DNA of 64,000 nt, from assembly GCF_000174355.1 (NCBI RefSeq), contig NZ_ACIS01000003.1, positions 1 through 64,000 on the forward strand. The letters run 5' to 3'. Below, piece by piece: positions 56,317-64,000 of the stretch. Numbering within the stretch: position 1 is the first letter of the stretch; the number at the start of each line of letters is the position of its first letter. The notes under the pieces were generated by a model. It saw only the letters and a program-made list of their open reading frames with translations. It was not told where the DNA came from and searched no databases. Source of the stretch: Pseudogulbenkiania ferrooxidans 2002. GTDB taxonomy: Bacteria > Pseudomonadota > Gammaproteobacteria > Burkholderiales > Chromobacteriaceae. Made by a program: the position numbers and the translations under genes.

Positions 56317-57732
56317 TCATACCGCCTCGACGTTGCTGTGCACCTCGCTCTGGTGCAGCACCTCCTGAGTCCACAGGACGGCGTCTGTGTGGTAGCGGTT
56401 GATCAGCTCGTCGTCGAACTCCAGCATCTTGGCGATGGTATGCACTCGCGCCGTGTCGCCCTGCTCGCATGCCATGGCCAACAGCAGCTGCGGCGCGAAC
56501 AGCCCCTTGTGGTTGACGATGGCCTCGCGCACCGGCGCCGGCAGTTCGATCGCGTTCAGCGTGTCGGGAAACGGGATATTCAGCAGGGCATCCAGCAAGG
56601 AGAACATGCCGGTCAGGAACAGGTGCTCGGCTTCCAGCTTGTTGCCCCGGTAGGCGCCGAGCCTTTCCATGAAGCGGGCGCGGATCAGCGACTTCTCGAG
56701 CAACGCCACCGAACGGCCGTCGTCCTTGCGCGCGGTGAACAGCAGCATCGACAGCCACTTGAACAGCGTGTCGCGCCCCAGCAGCATCAGCGTTTCCTCG
56801 ATGCTCTGCACCTTGCGGCTCAGGCCGTTGACCGGCGAGTTGATGAAGCGCAGCAGCTTGAACAACAGCACCGAATCGAGCTTGAACTGCGCCTCGATCT
56901 CGCGGGTATCGGCGTTGGCGCGCAACAGGCGCATCAGTTCCAGCACCCGCACCTGGCTGGCGTCGCTCTTGCCGGTTTCCAGGCCGCGCACCAGCGTGAC
57001 GAAGGAACCGTGGAACAGCGCGAAGCGATGGCTGCCCGGCGCGTGCAGGCAGACGTCCAGCTCCTCGGCGGTGCCGACGTTGCGCGCCAGCCAGCGTGCC
57101 TGCGGGTAGCGCTTGGGAAGCTGGTCGAGGATCGGCCCCAGCACGCGCGTGGACGGCGCGGCGAAGTCGAGCACCATGAAATCCATGCGGCCGAACAATT
57201 CCGGCTGCAGCCGCTCGGCCAACGCCTGGCTGTCGTAGCGCGCCGGCTCGACGGCAAACCGCAGGCCCTTCTGCTTCAGGGCATCCAGTCGCGGCAGCAG
57301 CGCCTCGGTCAGCGGCTCGTCACTGATCGGGTCGAGCACCAGGATCACGCTCTTGGCCGGCAGCTCGTCGAGCAGGGGCTCGTCGAGCGAGGCGATGGAG
57401 ATGTTGACGAAGGCGCGGCGGTACGCCAGCAGGCGGAACACGTCCATGTTCTGCAGCGTGGAGAGCATCAGGCGATCGAATTCGCACTGCTTCTTGCCGG
57501 TCATCGCCGCCTGCTGAGCCTTGCGCACGGCGAACTCGTACGCCACCACGTGCTGCTGCCGGTCCATGATCGGCTGATGGGACACGAAGCCCAGCGTCGG
57601 CGGCAGGGTGACCGGCTGCTCGCGCGCCGCCAGGGTCATCTCGGTGTCGGGAGCGGAAACCGCCTCGGCGGGAGGGGGCTCCACTTCCTTGGAAGAGCCC
57701 CCCGTCAGGCTACCCAGCAGATTTTTCAGCAT
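56317..57732 (-). CDS. EAL-HDOD protein (YuxH type) with degenerate EAL
   Basis: A 471-residue signalling protein. After a Pro-rich 45-residue lead, residues 48-240 resemble an EAL domain, but the EAL triplet itself reads EFA (QPIMDRQQHVVAYEFAVR) and other catalytic acids are not evident, so c-di-GMP cleavage is unlikely. Residues 255-455 are an HDOD domain (RLLRANADTREIEAQFKLDSVLLFKLLRFINS). Such proteins regulate motility or biofilm in Vibrio and Pseudomonas relatives. It is a single gene convergent with galE. Confidence 0.88.
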   Translation of the reverse strand: MLKNLLGSLTGGSSKEVEPPPAEAVSAPDTEMTLAAREQPVTLPPTLGFVSHQPIMDRQQHVVAYEFAVRKAQQAAMTGKKQCEFDRLMLSTLQNMDVFRLLAYRRAFVNISIASLDEPLLDELPAKSVILVLDPISDEPLTEALLPRLDALKQKGLRFAVEPARYDSQALAERLQPELFGRMDFMVLDFAAPSTRVLGPILDQLPKRYPQARWLARNVGTAEELDVCLHAPGSHRFALFHGSFVTLVRGLETGKSDASQVRVLELMRLLRANADTREIEAQFKLDSVLLFKLLRFINSPVNGLSRKVQSIEETLMLLGRDTLFKWLSMLLFTARKDDGRSVALLEKSLIRARFMERLGAYRGNKLEAEHLFLTGMFSLLDALLNIPFPDTLNAIELPAPVREAIVNHKGLFAPQLLLAMACEQGDTARVHTIAKMLEFDDELINRYHTDAVLWTQEVLHQSEVHSNVEAV

Positions 57733-57790
57733 GATCAGAACATCCTTGAAAACCGCACGCTATGCATGAGGCATCGAGCCTCATACCACT

Positions 57791-58891
57791 CTAGCCGATC
57801 CGGCCGGGAATGCGCGGGGTATCGACGTGCACGTCGCCGCATTGCGCGCGATGGCGCAGGGCGTGGTCGATCAGCACCAGCGCCAGCATGGCCTCGGCGA
57901 TCGGCGTGGCGCGGATGGCCACGCACGGGTCGTGGCGGCCGTGGGTCTCGACCATGATCGGGTTGCCCTGCTTGTCGATGGAGCGGCGCGGCGTGGCGAT
58001 GCTGGAGGTCGGCTTGATGGCGATGTTGACCTCGATGTCCTGGCCGGTGGAAATCCCGCCCAGGATGCCGCCGGCGTGGTTGGAGGCGAAACCCTCGGGC
58101 GTCAGCTCGTCGCCGTGCTCGCTGCCGCGCTGCGCCACCGAGGCGAAGCCGGCGCCGATTTCCACGCCCTTGACGGCGTTGATGTTCATCATGGCGTAGG
58201 CGATGTCGGCGTCGAGGCGGTCGTACACCGGTTCGCCCCAGCCCACCGGCACGTTCTCGGCCACCACGCGCACCTTGCCGCCGACCGAGTCGAGGCTCTT
58301 GCGCACCGCATCCATGTAGGCTTCCAGCTCCGGCACGATGGCCTCGTCCGGGGCGAAGAAGGGGTTGGCCGAAACATGCTCCCAGCTGGTGAACGGGATG
58401 AGCTTCTCGCCGACCTGGCTCATGTGGCCGCGGATCACGATGCCGTGCTTCTCTTTCAGCCATTTCTTGGCGATGGCGCCGGCGGCGACGCGCACCGCGG
58501 TCTCGCGCGCCGAGGAACGGCCGCCGCCGCGCGGGTCGCGGATGCCGTACTTGTGCCAGTAGGTGTAGTCGGCGTGGCCGGGACGGAAGGTCTCGGCGAT
58601 GTTGCCGTAGTCCTTGGAGCGCTGGTCGGTATTGCGGATCAGCAGCGCGATCGGGGTGCCGGTGGTCTTGCCCTGGTACACGCCGGAGAGGATTTCCACC
58701 GTGTCCGGTTCGCGGCGCTGGGTGACGTGGCGGCTGGTGCCGGGCTTGCGGCGGTCGAGCTCCTGCTGGATGTCCGCCTCGGACAATTCCATACCGGGCG
58801 GGCAGCCGTCGACGACGCAGCCGATGGCCGGCCCGTGGCTTTCGCCAAAAGAGGTAACGGTAAACAGCAGGCCCATGCTATTGCCAGACAT
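57791..58891 (-). CDS. aroC: Chorismate synthase
   Basis: A 366-residue FMN-dependent enzyme, last step of the shikimate pathway. Signatures are [48 protein letters not shown] and the C-terminal [18 protein letters not shown]. Length is normal. An exact uptake-like motif lies at 58363. Confidence 0.97.
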   Translation of the reverse strand: MSGNSMGLLFTVTSFGESHGPAIGCVVDGCPPGMELSEADIQQELDRRKPGTSRHVTQRREPDTVEILSGVYQGKTTGTPIALLIRNTDQRSKDYGNIAETFRPGHADYTYWHKYGIRDPRGGGRSSARETAVRVAAGAIAKKWLKEKHGIVIRGHMSQVGEKLIPFTSWEHVSANPFFAPDEAIVPELEAYMDAVRKSLDSVGGKVRVVAENVPVGWGEPVYDRLDADIAYAMMNINAVKGVEIGAGFASVAQRGSEHGDELTPEGFASNHAGGILGGISTGQDIEVNIAIKPTSSIATPRRSIDKQGNPIMVETHGRHDPCVAIRATPIAEAMLALVLIDHALRHRAQCGDVHVDTPRIPGRIG

Positions 58892-58994
58892 CGCTTCATC
58901 CCTTGCTTATTTTTCGGTGATCGCGATCGATTTTAGCACGGGAGCGGCTTTGCTTCTGCGGCACGTTCGGCCGGCGCGGCAGGCGACCAACCCG

Positions 58995-59624
58995 CTACCA
59001 GGGGACGCTGCCGCTGCGACGGCGATACCAGCCGGTGACCGACAGGCGCTGCTGGCGGGCGGGCAGCACTTCGTGCCAGAAACAGTCGGACAGGAACAGC
59101 ACCAGCGTGCCGGCTTCCGGCTCGATGTCGACGAACTGCTGGCATTCATCGTCCAGATAGAGCCGGATCTGCCCGCCCGCGTCCTTCGGCCAACCTTCGT
59201 TGAGGTAGAACACCGTGGTCAGGGTGCGCGCGTCGTCGTCGCGGAAGCGGTCGAGGTGTTTCTTGTAGAACGCGCCTGCCGGATAGACCGCGAAGTGCGA
59301 CTCCAGCTCGGCCAAGCCCAGGTAGAGGCCGCGGTTGACCCCCCACATCACCTCGTCCATCGCCGCGTTGTACGCCGCCACAGCCGGTTGTTCGGCCACC
59401 TGGTCGAGCCACAGCACCGAGTCGGAACGGATTTCGGCACGCCGCGCCTGGCCGTCGGCGCGGCCGGTGGCGGCCTCGTGGAACAGTCCTTCCTCCCACA
59501 CGTCCAGGCAGGATTCACGCAGCGCCGCGGTCAGCTCCGCCGGCAGGGCGTGGGGGATGACGATCCAGCCGTGCTCGGCGAGGGCGTCGATGGCGGTGTC
59601 GAGATCGAAGTTGAGCGCGCTCAT
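58995..59624 (-). CDS. 2-oxoglutarate/Fe(II) dioxygenase, prolyl-4-hydroxylase type
   Basis: A 209-residue oxygenase. Iron ligands are the His and Asp of YKKHLDRF and the distal His of CFWHEVLPA; the 2-oxoglutarate-binding basic residue follows as RQQRLSVTGWYRRR. The overall order fits the SM-20/EGL-9-like branch, whose bacterial members hydroxylate proline in EF-Tu (Pseudomonas PPHD). That target is an extrapolation. The ATG at 59624 (MSALNFDLDTAID) is used; a TTG five codons earlier is weaker. Confidence 0.85.
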   Translation of the reverse strand: MSALNFDLDTAIDALAEHGWIVIPHALPAELTAALRESCLDVWEEGLFHEAATGRADGQARRAEIRSDSVLWLDQVAEQPAVAAYNAAMDEVMWGVNRGLYLGLAELESHFAVYPAGAFYKKHLDRFRDDDARTLTTVFYLNEGWPKDAGGQIRLYLDDECQQFVDIEPEAGTLVLFLSDCFWHEVLPARQQRLSVTGWYRRRSGSVPW

Positions 59625-59734
59625 AGGGTCTTTCAGCAAAATCGGTATGCTGCGGTTTCTATCATAGGCGCCAGCCCCTGGCCAATGCGCCAGATCAAGG
59701 CGCGGCGGACGAGCGGGACGGATGAGCCCTCAGC

Positions 59735-59870
59735 GCCTGTTTACGATCTCGCGAGCTAGAGCGAGGCAAGGCAAAAACGGCTGAGGAAGCGGAGTTTACA
59801 AGCAGTAAATGAGCATTCCGAAGACGTTTTTAACGCCGTATCGCCGACGCGCAGCAGATCGTAAACAGGC
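59735..59870 (+). repeat. Palindromic intergenic element, copy C
   Basis: 15-base perfect terminal inverted repeats GCCTGTTTACGATCT (59735-59749) and AGATCGTAAACAGGC (59856-59870). The nested hairpin is CGGA-G-TTTAC-AAGCA-GTAAA-TGAGCA-TTCCG (59790-59820). It lies directly against the rlmF stop codon. Confidence 0.75.
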
Positions 59871-59872
59871 TC

Positions 59873-60829
59873 TCAGCGCGCCCAGCGGGCGGCGCGCCAT
59901 TCCGCCAGCCCCGCCTCGTCCAGATAGCTCCACGCCACCAGCCGGCTCGTCTTCTGTCCCTGCGCCATGGCGATGGTTTCGACGCGGCGGGCACCGGCCT
60001 GCTTGAGCGCGCGGTACAGGCCCGGCAAGTTGGCCTCCTTCGACACCAGCGACGAGAACCAGCAGCACTGCCGGGCGAAGCCGGCGCTCTCGCTGACCAT
60101 GGTGCGCAGGAAACCCGCTTCGCCGCCGTCGCACCACAATTCCGCATGCTGGCCGCCGAAGTTGAGCACGGTCTTGGCCGGCCGCTTGCCGCTCAGGTTG
60201 GTGAGCTTGCGGCGCGTGCCCGCCTCCGCCTCCTGCGCCGAGGCGTGGAACGGCGGGTTGCACAGCGTGAGGTCGAAACGGTCGTCGCGCTTAATCACGC
60301 CCCGGAACACGTTGGCCGAAGACGCCTGGCGGCGCAGCCTGACCGCCCCGGCCAGCACCGGGTTGGCGTCGACGATGGCCTGCGCCGAGCGCAGCGCCAG
60401 CGGGTCGATGTCCGAGCCGACGAAGCGCCAGCCGTACACCGCGCGGCCAATGATCGGATAGACGCAGTTGGCGCCGACACCGATGTCGAGCGCGTTGACG
60501 CGCGCCGGCAACGCCCCGCCGTTGCTGGCGGCCAGCAGGTCGGCCAGGTGATGGATATAGTCGGCGCGGCCGGGGATGGGCGGACACAGGTAGCCGGGTG
60601 GAATATCCCAGTGCGCGATGCCGTAATGGTGCGCCAGCAATGCCCGGTTGAGCATCTTCACCGCCGCCGGGTCGGCGAAATCGACGCTGTCGTCGCCGTA
60701 GGCATTACGGGCGACGAAGGGCGCGAGATCCGGACAGGCGGCGATCAGCGCCGCGAAATCGTAGCGCTGACGATGCGCGTTGCGCGGATGCAGCCCGGGT
60801 TTGGGTGGCGTGGTTTTGGGGTGGGTCAT
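59873..60829 (-). CDS. rlmF: 23S rRNA (adenine-1618-N6)-methyltransferase
   Basis: A 318-residue methyltransferase that modifies A1618 of 23S rRNA. Marks are [32 protein letters not shown] (SAM motif I), [13 protein letters not shown] (NPPF catalytic loop) and [16 protein letters not shown]. The start ATG 60829 ([12 protein letters not shown]) fits relatives; four more residues are possible. Confidence 0.94.
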   Translation of the reverse strand: MTHPKTTPPKPGLHPRNAHRQRYDFAALIAACPDLAPFVARNAYGDDSVDFADPAAVKMLNRALLAHHYGIAHWDIPPGYLCPPIPGRADYIHHLADLLAASNGGALPARVNALDIGVGANCVYPIIGRAVYGWRFVGSDIDPLALRSAQAIVDANPVLAGAVRLRRQASSANVFRGVIKRDDRFDLTLCNPPFHASAQEAEAGTRRKLTNLSGKRPAKTVLNFGGQHAELWCDGGEAGFLRTMVSESAGFARQCCWFSSLVSKEANLPGLYRALKQAGARRVETIAMAQGQKTSRLVAWSYLDEAGLAEWRAARWAR

Positions 60830-60944
60830 GAAATCGGCCACAAACAGGATGCGGCGGATTGTACGGGGTTTGCTCCCGCCTCAACACTGCCCCGTCGCCG
60901 CCGAGCCAGAACGCGGCCTGAACCCATCCACGCCGGGTACAAAA

Positions 60945-60973
60945 AAACCGCACGGCCATGGGCCGTACGGTTT
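60945..60973 (-). terminator. pepN terminator
   Basis: AAACCGCACGGCC-ATG-GGCCGTACGGTTT, with TTTT on the minus strand side, 34 bases after pepN. Confidence 0.85.
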
Positions 60974-61006
60974 GGTGCCGTCCGCGAGAACCGGGGCTTG
61001 CGGGGC

Positions 61007-63628
61007 TCAGGCGTCCAGGTTCTTCGACACGATCTCGTACACGTCGCGCGACAGCGGCAACGCCAGCAGACGCTCCAGCTCGGCCTTCATCAGGCCGCGG
61101 CGCACCGGCTCGAGTTTCTTCCAGCGGTTGAACAGTTGCACCAGCCGGCTCGCCACCTGCGGGTTGAAGGCGTCGATGGCGGCGACCTGCTCGGCCAGGA
61201 AACGGTAACCGGAGCCGTCAGCGGCGTGGAAGTGCAGCTGGTTGCGGCCGAAGCTGCCCAGCAGCGCACGCGCCTTGTTGGGGTTCTTCAGCGAGAAGGC
61301 CGGGTGTTCCAGCGCCTCGCGCACACGCGGCAGCGTGTCCGGCAGCTGGCAGCTCGCCACCAGCATGAAGTACTTGTCCATCACCAGCGCGTCGTCCTGC
61401 CAGCGCCGGGCGAATTCGGCGAAGCAGTGGTCGCGCTCCGCGCCGGCGCGGTCGCGCAGCGCCGACAGCGCCCCCATCTGGTCGGTCATGTTGTCGGCCT
61501 GCAGGCACTGCGTTTCCGCCGCTTCGGCCGGCCAGACGTCGTCGAGACGGCACAGCATGGCCAGCGCCAGGTTCTTCAGCGCGCGCTTGCCGGCATCCTG
61601 CGGCCGGTAGCTGCGGGTCTGCTGCAGATCGTAGGCCTCGTGCCACTCGCCGCGCAGCGCCTGCGCCAGACCGTCGAGCATCGCCTCGCGCACCTCGTGG
61701 ATCAGCACCGGATCGGCATCGTCGACCAGTTCCAGCAGCTCGGCCTCGGCAGGCAGCGTCAGCATCAGCGCCTTGAACGCCGGATCGGCGGCATGGTCCT
61801 TCAACACTGCGCGGAACGCCGCCACCAGCGTTTCGGAGGACGAGCCCTGGCGCCCGGCCTGACGCTCGGCGATCTGCTGGCGCAACAGGCGCTGCCCTAG
61901 GGTCTGGCCCGCCTCCCAGCGGCAGAACGGATCGCTGTCGTGTGCCATCAGGAATGCCAGTTCGTCGTCGCGCCAGGCGAAGTCGAGCCGCACCGGCGCC
62001 GAGAAGCCACGCAGCAGCGACGGCACCGGCTCGGCCGGCACGTCGACGAACACGAAGCGTTGTTCGGCCAACGTCACGTCGAGCACGCGCGAGGTGCCCG
62101 CCGCGTCGCTCTCGCCCTCCAGCCGCAACGGCAGGTCGGCGCCGTCCTCGCCCAACAGGCCCAGCGCCAGCGGGATGTGGAACGGTTGCTTGTCGGACTG
62201 CCCCGGCGTCGCCGGGCAGCTTTGTTTCACCGTCAGCGTGTAGCTCTGCTCGGCCGGAGTGTACTGGCCGCTCACGCTCAACAGCGGCGTGCCGGCCTGG
62301 CTGTACCACAGCGCGAACTGCGCCAGGTCCACGCCGTTGGCGTCGGCCATGGCAGCGCGGAAGTCGTCGCAGGTGACGGCCTGGCCGTCGTGGCGCTTGA
62401 AGTACAGGTCCATGCCCTTGCGGAAGCCGTCGCGGCCGAGCAGGGTCTGGTACATGCGCACCACCTCGGCGCCCTTCTCGTACACCGTCATGGTGTAGAA
62501 GTTGTTCATCTCGATGTACGACTCGGGACGGATCGGGTGTGCGGTCGGGCCGGCGTCTTCCGGAAACTGCAAGGCGCGCAGCTGCTTGACGTCGCTGATG
62601 CGGCACACCGCGCGGCTCGACATGTCGGCCGAGAACTCCTGGTCGCGGAACACCGTCAGCCCTTCCTTCAGCGACAGCTGGAACCAGTCGCGGCAGGTGA
62701 CGCGGTTGCCGGTCCAGTTGTGGAAGTATTCATGGCCGATCACGCCCTCCACGTTGTGGAAGTCGTCGTCGGTGGCGTTTTCCTGGCGCGCCAGCACGTA
62801 CTTGGTGTTGAAGATGTTGAGGCCCTTGTTCTCCATCGCCCCCATGTTGAAGTCGCCGACCGCCACGATCATGTAGATGTCGAGGTCGTACTCCAGGCCG
62901 AAACGCTCTTCGTCCCATTTCATCGCACGCTTGAGCGACTCCATGGCATGCGCCACCTTGTCCTGGTCGGCCGCCTCGGTCCACACCTCCAGCGTCACCT
63001 GGCGCCCGCCCGGGGTGGTGTGGCTGTCGCGCCGCACCGCCAGCCGCCCCGCCACCAGCGCGAACAGATAAGCCGGCTTGCGGTAGGGGTCGACCCAGCG
63101 TACCCAGTGGCGCTTCTTGTCGACCATGCCCTCGCCCACCTTGTTGCCGTTGGACAACAGCACCGGGTACTTCTGCTTGTCGGCGACGATGGTGGTGGTG
63201 AACTTCGACATCACGTCCGGACGGTCGAGGTAATAGGTGATCTTGCGAAAGCCCTCCGGCTCGCATTGGGTGAACAGGTTGCCGTTGGAGGCGTAGAGCC
63301 CCATCAGGCTGGTATTGGCGGCCGGATCGAGCTCGGTCTCGATCTCCAGGATGAAACTGTCCGGCACGTCGGCGATCACCAGCGTCTCGTCGCCCAGGCG
63401 GTAGCGCCCTTCGGCCAATCTTTCGCCGTCGAGCGTCACCGCCACCAGCTTGGCGCAGCCGTCGAGCCGCAGCTCGGTATCGTCATGACCGCTATGGCGC
63501 CGCACGAGCAGGCGCGAATAGACGCGCGTCACCTCGTCGAAGATGTCGAACTTCAGGTCCACGCGGTCCAGGTTGAACGCGGGAGCCTGGTAATGTTTCA
63601 GGTATTTCACTTCGGGTTGCTGGGCCAT
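61007..63628 (-). CDS. pepN: Aminopeptidase N
   Basis: An 873-residue M1 zinc aminopeptidase. The exopeptidase motif is [13 protein letters not shown], and the zinc site is [15 protein letters not shown] with the downstream Glu in [16 protein letters not shown]. The C-terminal helical DUF3458 part is complete. It is the main cytoplasmic broad-range aminopeptidase in proteobacteria. The start [16 protein letters not shown] is standard. Two uptake-like motif variants (62063 and 63410) fall inside, the latter encoding Arg-Leu-Ala-Glu with AGA TTG. Confidence 0.97.
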   Translation of the reverse strand: MAQQPEVKYLKHYQAPAFNLDRVDLKFDIFDEVTRVYSRLLVRRHSGHDDTELRLDGCAKLVAVTLDGERLAEGRYRLGDETLVIADVPDSFILEIETELDPAANTSLMGLYASNGNLFTQCEPEGFRKITYYLDRPDVMSKFTTTIVADKQKYPVLLSNGNKVGEGMVDKKRHWVRWVDPYRKPAYLFALVAGRLAVRRDSHTTPGGRQVTLEVWTEAADQDKVAHAMESLKRAMKWDEERFGLEYDLDIYMIVAVGDFNMGAMENKGLNIFNTKYVLARQENATDDDFHNVEGVIGHEYFHNWTGNRVTCRDWFQLSLKEGLTVFRDQEFSADMSSRAVCRISDVKQLRALQFPEDAGPTAHPIRPESYIEMNNFYTMTVYEKGAEVVRMYQTLLGRDGFRKGMDLYFKRHDGQAVTCDDFRAAMADANGVDLAQFALWYSQAGTPLLSVSGQYTPAEQSYTLTVKQSCPATPGQSDKQPFHIPLALGLLGEDGADLPLRLEGESDAAGTSRVLDVTLAEQRFVFVDVPAEPVPSLLRGFSAPVRLDFAWRDDELAFLMAHDSDPFCRWEAGQTLGQRLLRQQIAERQAGRQGSSSETLVAAFRAVLKDHAADPAFKALMLTLPAEAELLELVDDADPVLIHEVREAMLDGLAQALRGEWHEAYDLQQTRSYRPQDAGKRALKNLALAMLCRLDDVWPAEAAETQCLQADNMTDQMGALSALRDRAGAERDHCFAEFARRWQDDALVMDKYFMLVASCQLPDTLPRVREALEHPAFSLKNPNKARALLGSFGRNQLHFHAADGSGYRFLAEQVAAIDAFNPQVASRLVQLFNRWKKLEPVRRGLMKAELERLLALPLSRDVYEIVSKNLDA

Positions 63629-63777
63629 GTCTTCACCTAATCAAGGGCCGTTTCAGGTGATTCCGCCCTGCTGCTGCTCGCTGGCGTGGTCGGCCAGCCG
63701 CGCAGACACCACTGCGGCGGGATAGCGCCGCAGCGACAATTCGGCCCGGCGATGGCGGGCCTGGCGGAATCCGTGTT

Positions 63778-64000
63778 TCAGTGTTTGAGCCAGCGCGCGC
63801 CGGCAGGTTTCAGCAACAGCCGGCAGGTATCGGCCGGGGCCGCCTGCAGCAGCACGTTGAACGTCATCAATTGGTCTCGCCGGAAGGCGTGCAGCTTCAC
63901 CGTCTCGCCCGGCTGGAAGCGCGCCAGCGCCTTGTCCAGATCGCCCACCTTCAGGCGGTCGAGCGCCACCACCACGTCGCCGCCGGAGAGGCCGGCCTGC
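63778..64000 (-). CDS. C-terminal end of an M61-family (PDZ-bearing) peptidase
   Basis: Only the last 73 residues are in the window; the gene continues past the right edge. The sequence AGLSGGDVVVALDRLKVGDLDKAL is the ligand groove side of a PDZ domain, and the tail (FNVLLQAAPADTCRLLLKP) matches how M61 glycyl-aminopeptidase-type proteins end. The catalytic domain is not visible, so the family call rests on this end only. The 149 bases between it and pepN hold nothing recognisable. Confidence 0.65.
   Translation of the reverse strand, partial: QAGLSGGDVVVALDRLKVGDLDKALARFQPGETVKLHAFRRDQLMTFNVLLQAAPADTCRLLLKPAGARWLKH

Overview
The window reads as a chromosomal segment of a GC-rich betaproteobacterium. 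The gene set (nrdR-ribD, glyA, dnaQ-rnhA, ispD/ispF, metG, mrp, rlmF, pepN) and the look of the proteins suggest the order Neisseriales, near Chromobacterium, Pseudogulbenkiania or Gulbenkiania. That placement is inference from protein character, because no rRNA is present. Most of the window is housekeeping DNA with densely packed, often overlapping genes. It is interrupted by two accessory stretches at about 1-5500 and 50700-55100.

Layout. 1-3826: the 3' part of a type VI secretion vgrG, then a probable effector and a probable immunity protein; 3988-5043 is an AT-richer membrane protein of unknown function. 5570-8277: a basic amino acid binding protein and an unusual fusion of an ornithine/alanine-racemase-like domain to a degenerate arginase-like domain. 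8384-20351: YbaK, an M32 carboxypeptidase, a broken malate/lactate dehydrogenase gene, ribD-nrdR, glyA, a conserved unknown protein, a gene-poor stretch holding a likely small RNA and an FNR-type promoter, a DUF3175 protein and ilvD. 20554-28431: lgt, a phosphonate/phosphite-type ABC transporter with a fused double permease, a metallo-beta-lactamase-fold protein, and copA with a CsoR-like operator. 28511-36775: corA-ppx, phoU, rpiA, ispF, ispD-dnaQ, rnhA-methyltransferase, gloB. 36940-50431: mltD, dtd, yaaA, a PAS chemoreceptor, tRNA-fMet, acyP, a 61-residue protein, metG, mrp, a CPA2 antiporter and a frameshifted aminotransferase gene. 50607-55013: tRNA-Ser followed by the debris of an integrated element (IS21-family insertion, integrase remnant, mosaic LysR gene). 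55233-64000: galE, an EAL/HDOD protein, aroC, a 2OG-Fe(II) oxygenase, rlmF, pepN and the end of an M61-type peptidase gene.

The most interesting signals are not single genes. First, the motif GGTTGGCCGAA (extended AAAGGTTGGCCGAAG) occurs exactly at least 13 times on both strands, within and between core genes. It imposes rare Arg-AGG and Leu-TTG codons on genes and forms a terminator-like inverted repeat behind mrp. It behaves like a DNA uptake sequence, but it is not the known Neisseria one. Second, four intergenic copies of a 130-200 bp palindromic element share a nested hairpin with compensatory base changes. Third, an orphan promoter-terminator pair at 16994-17118 defines a likely small RNA with a CU-rich anti-Shine-Dalgarno segment. 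Fourth, the racemase-arginase fusion has lost most of the arginase metal ligands. At least five genes carry single-base frameshifts in or beside G/C runs, so assembly error must be considered.
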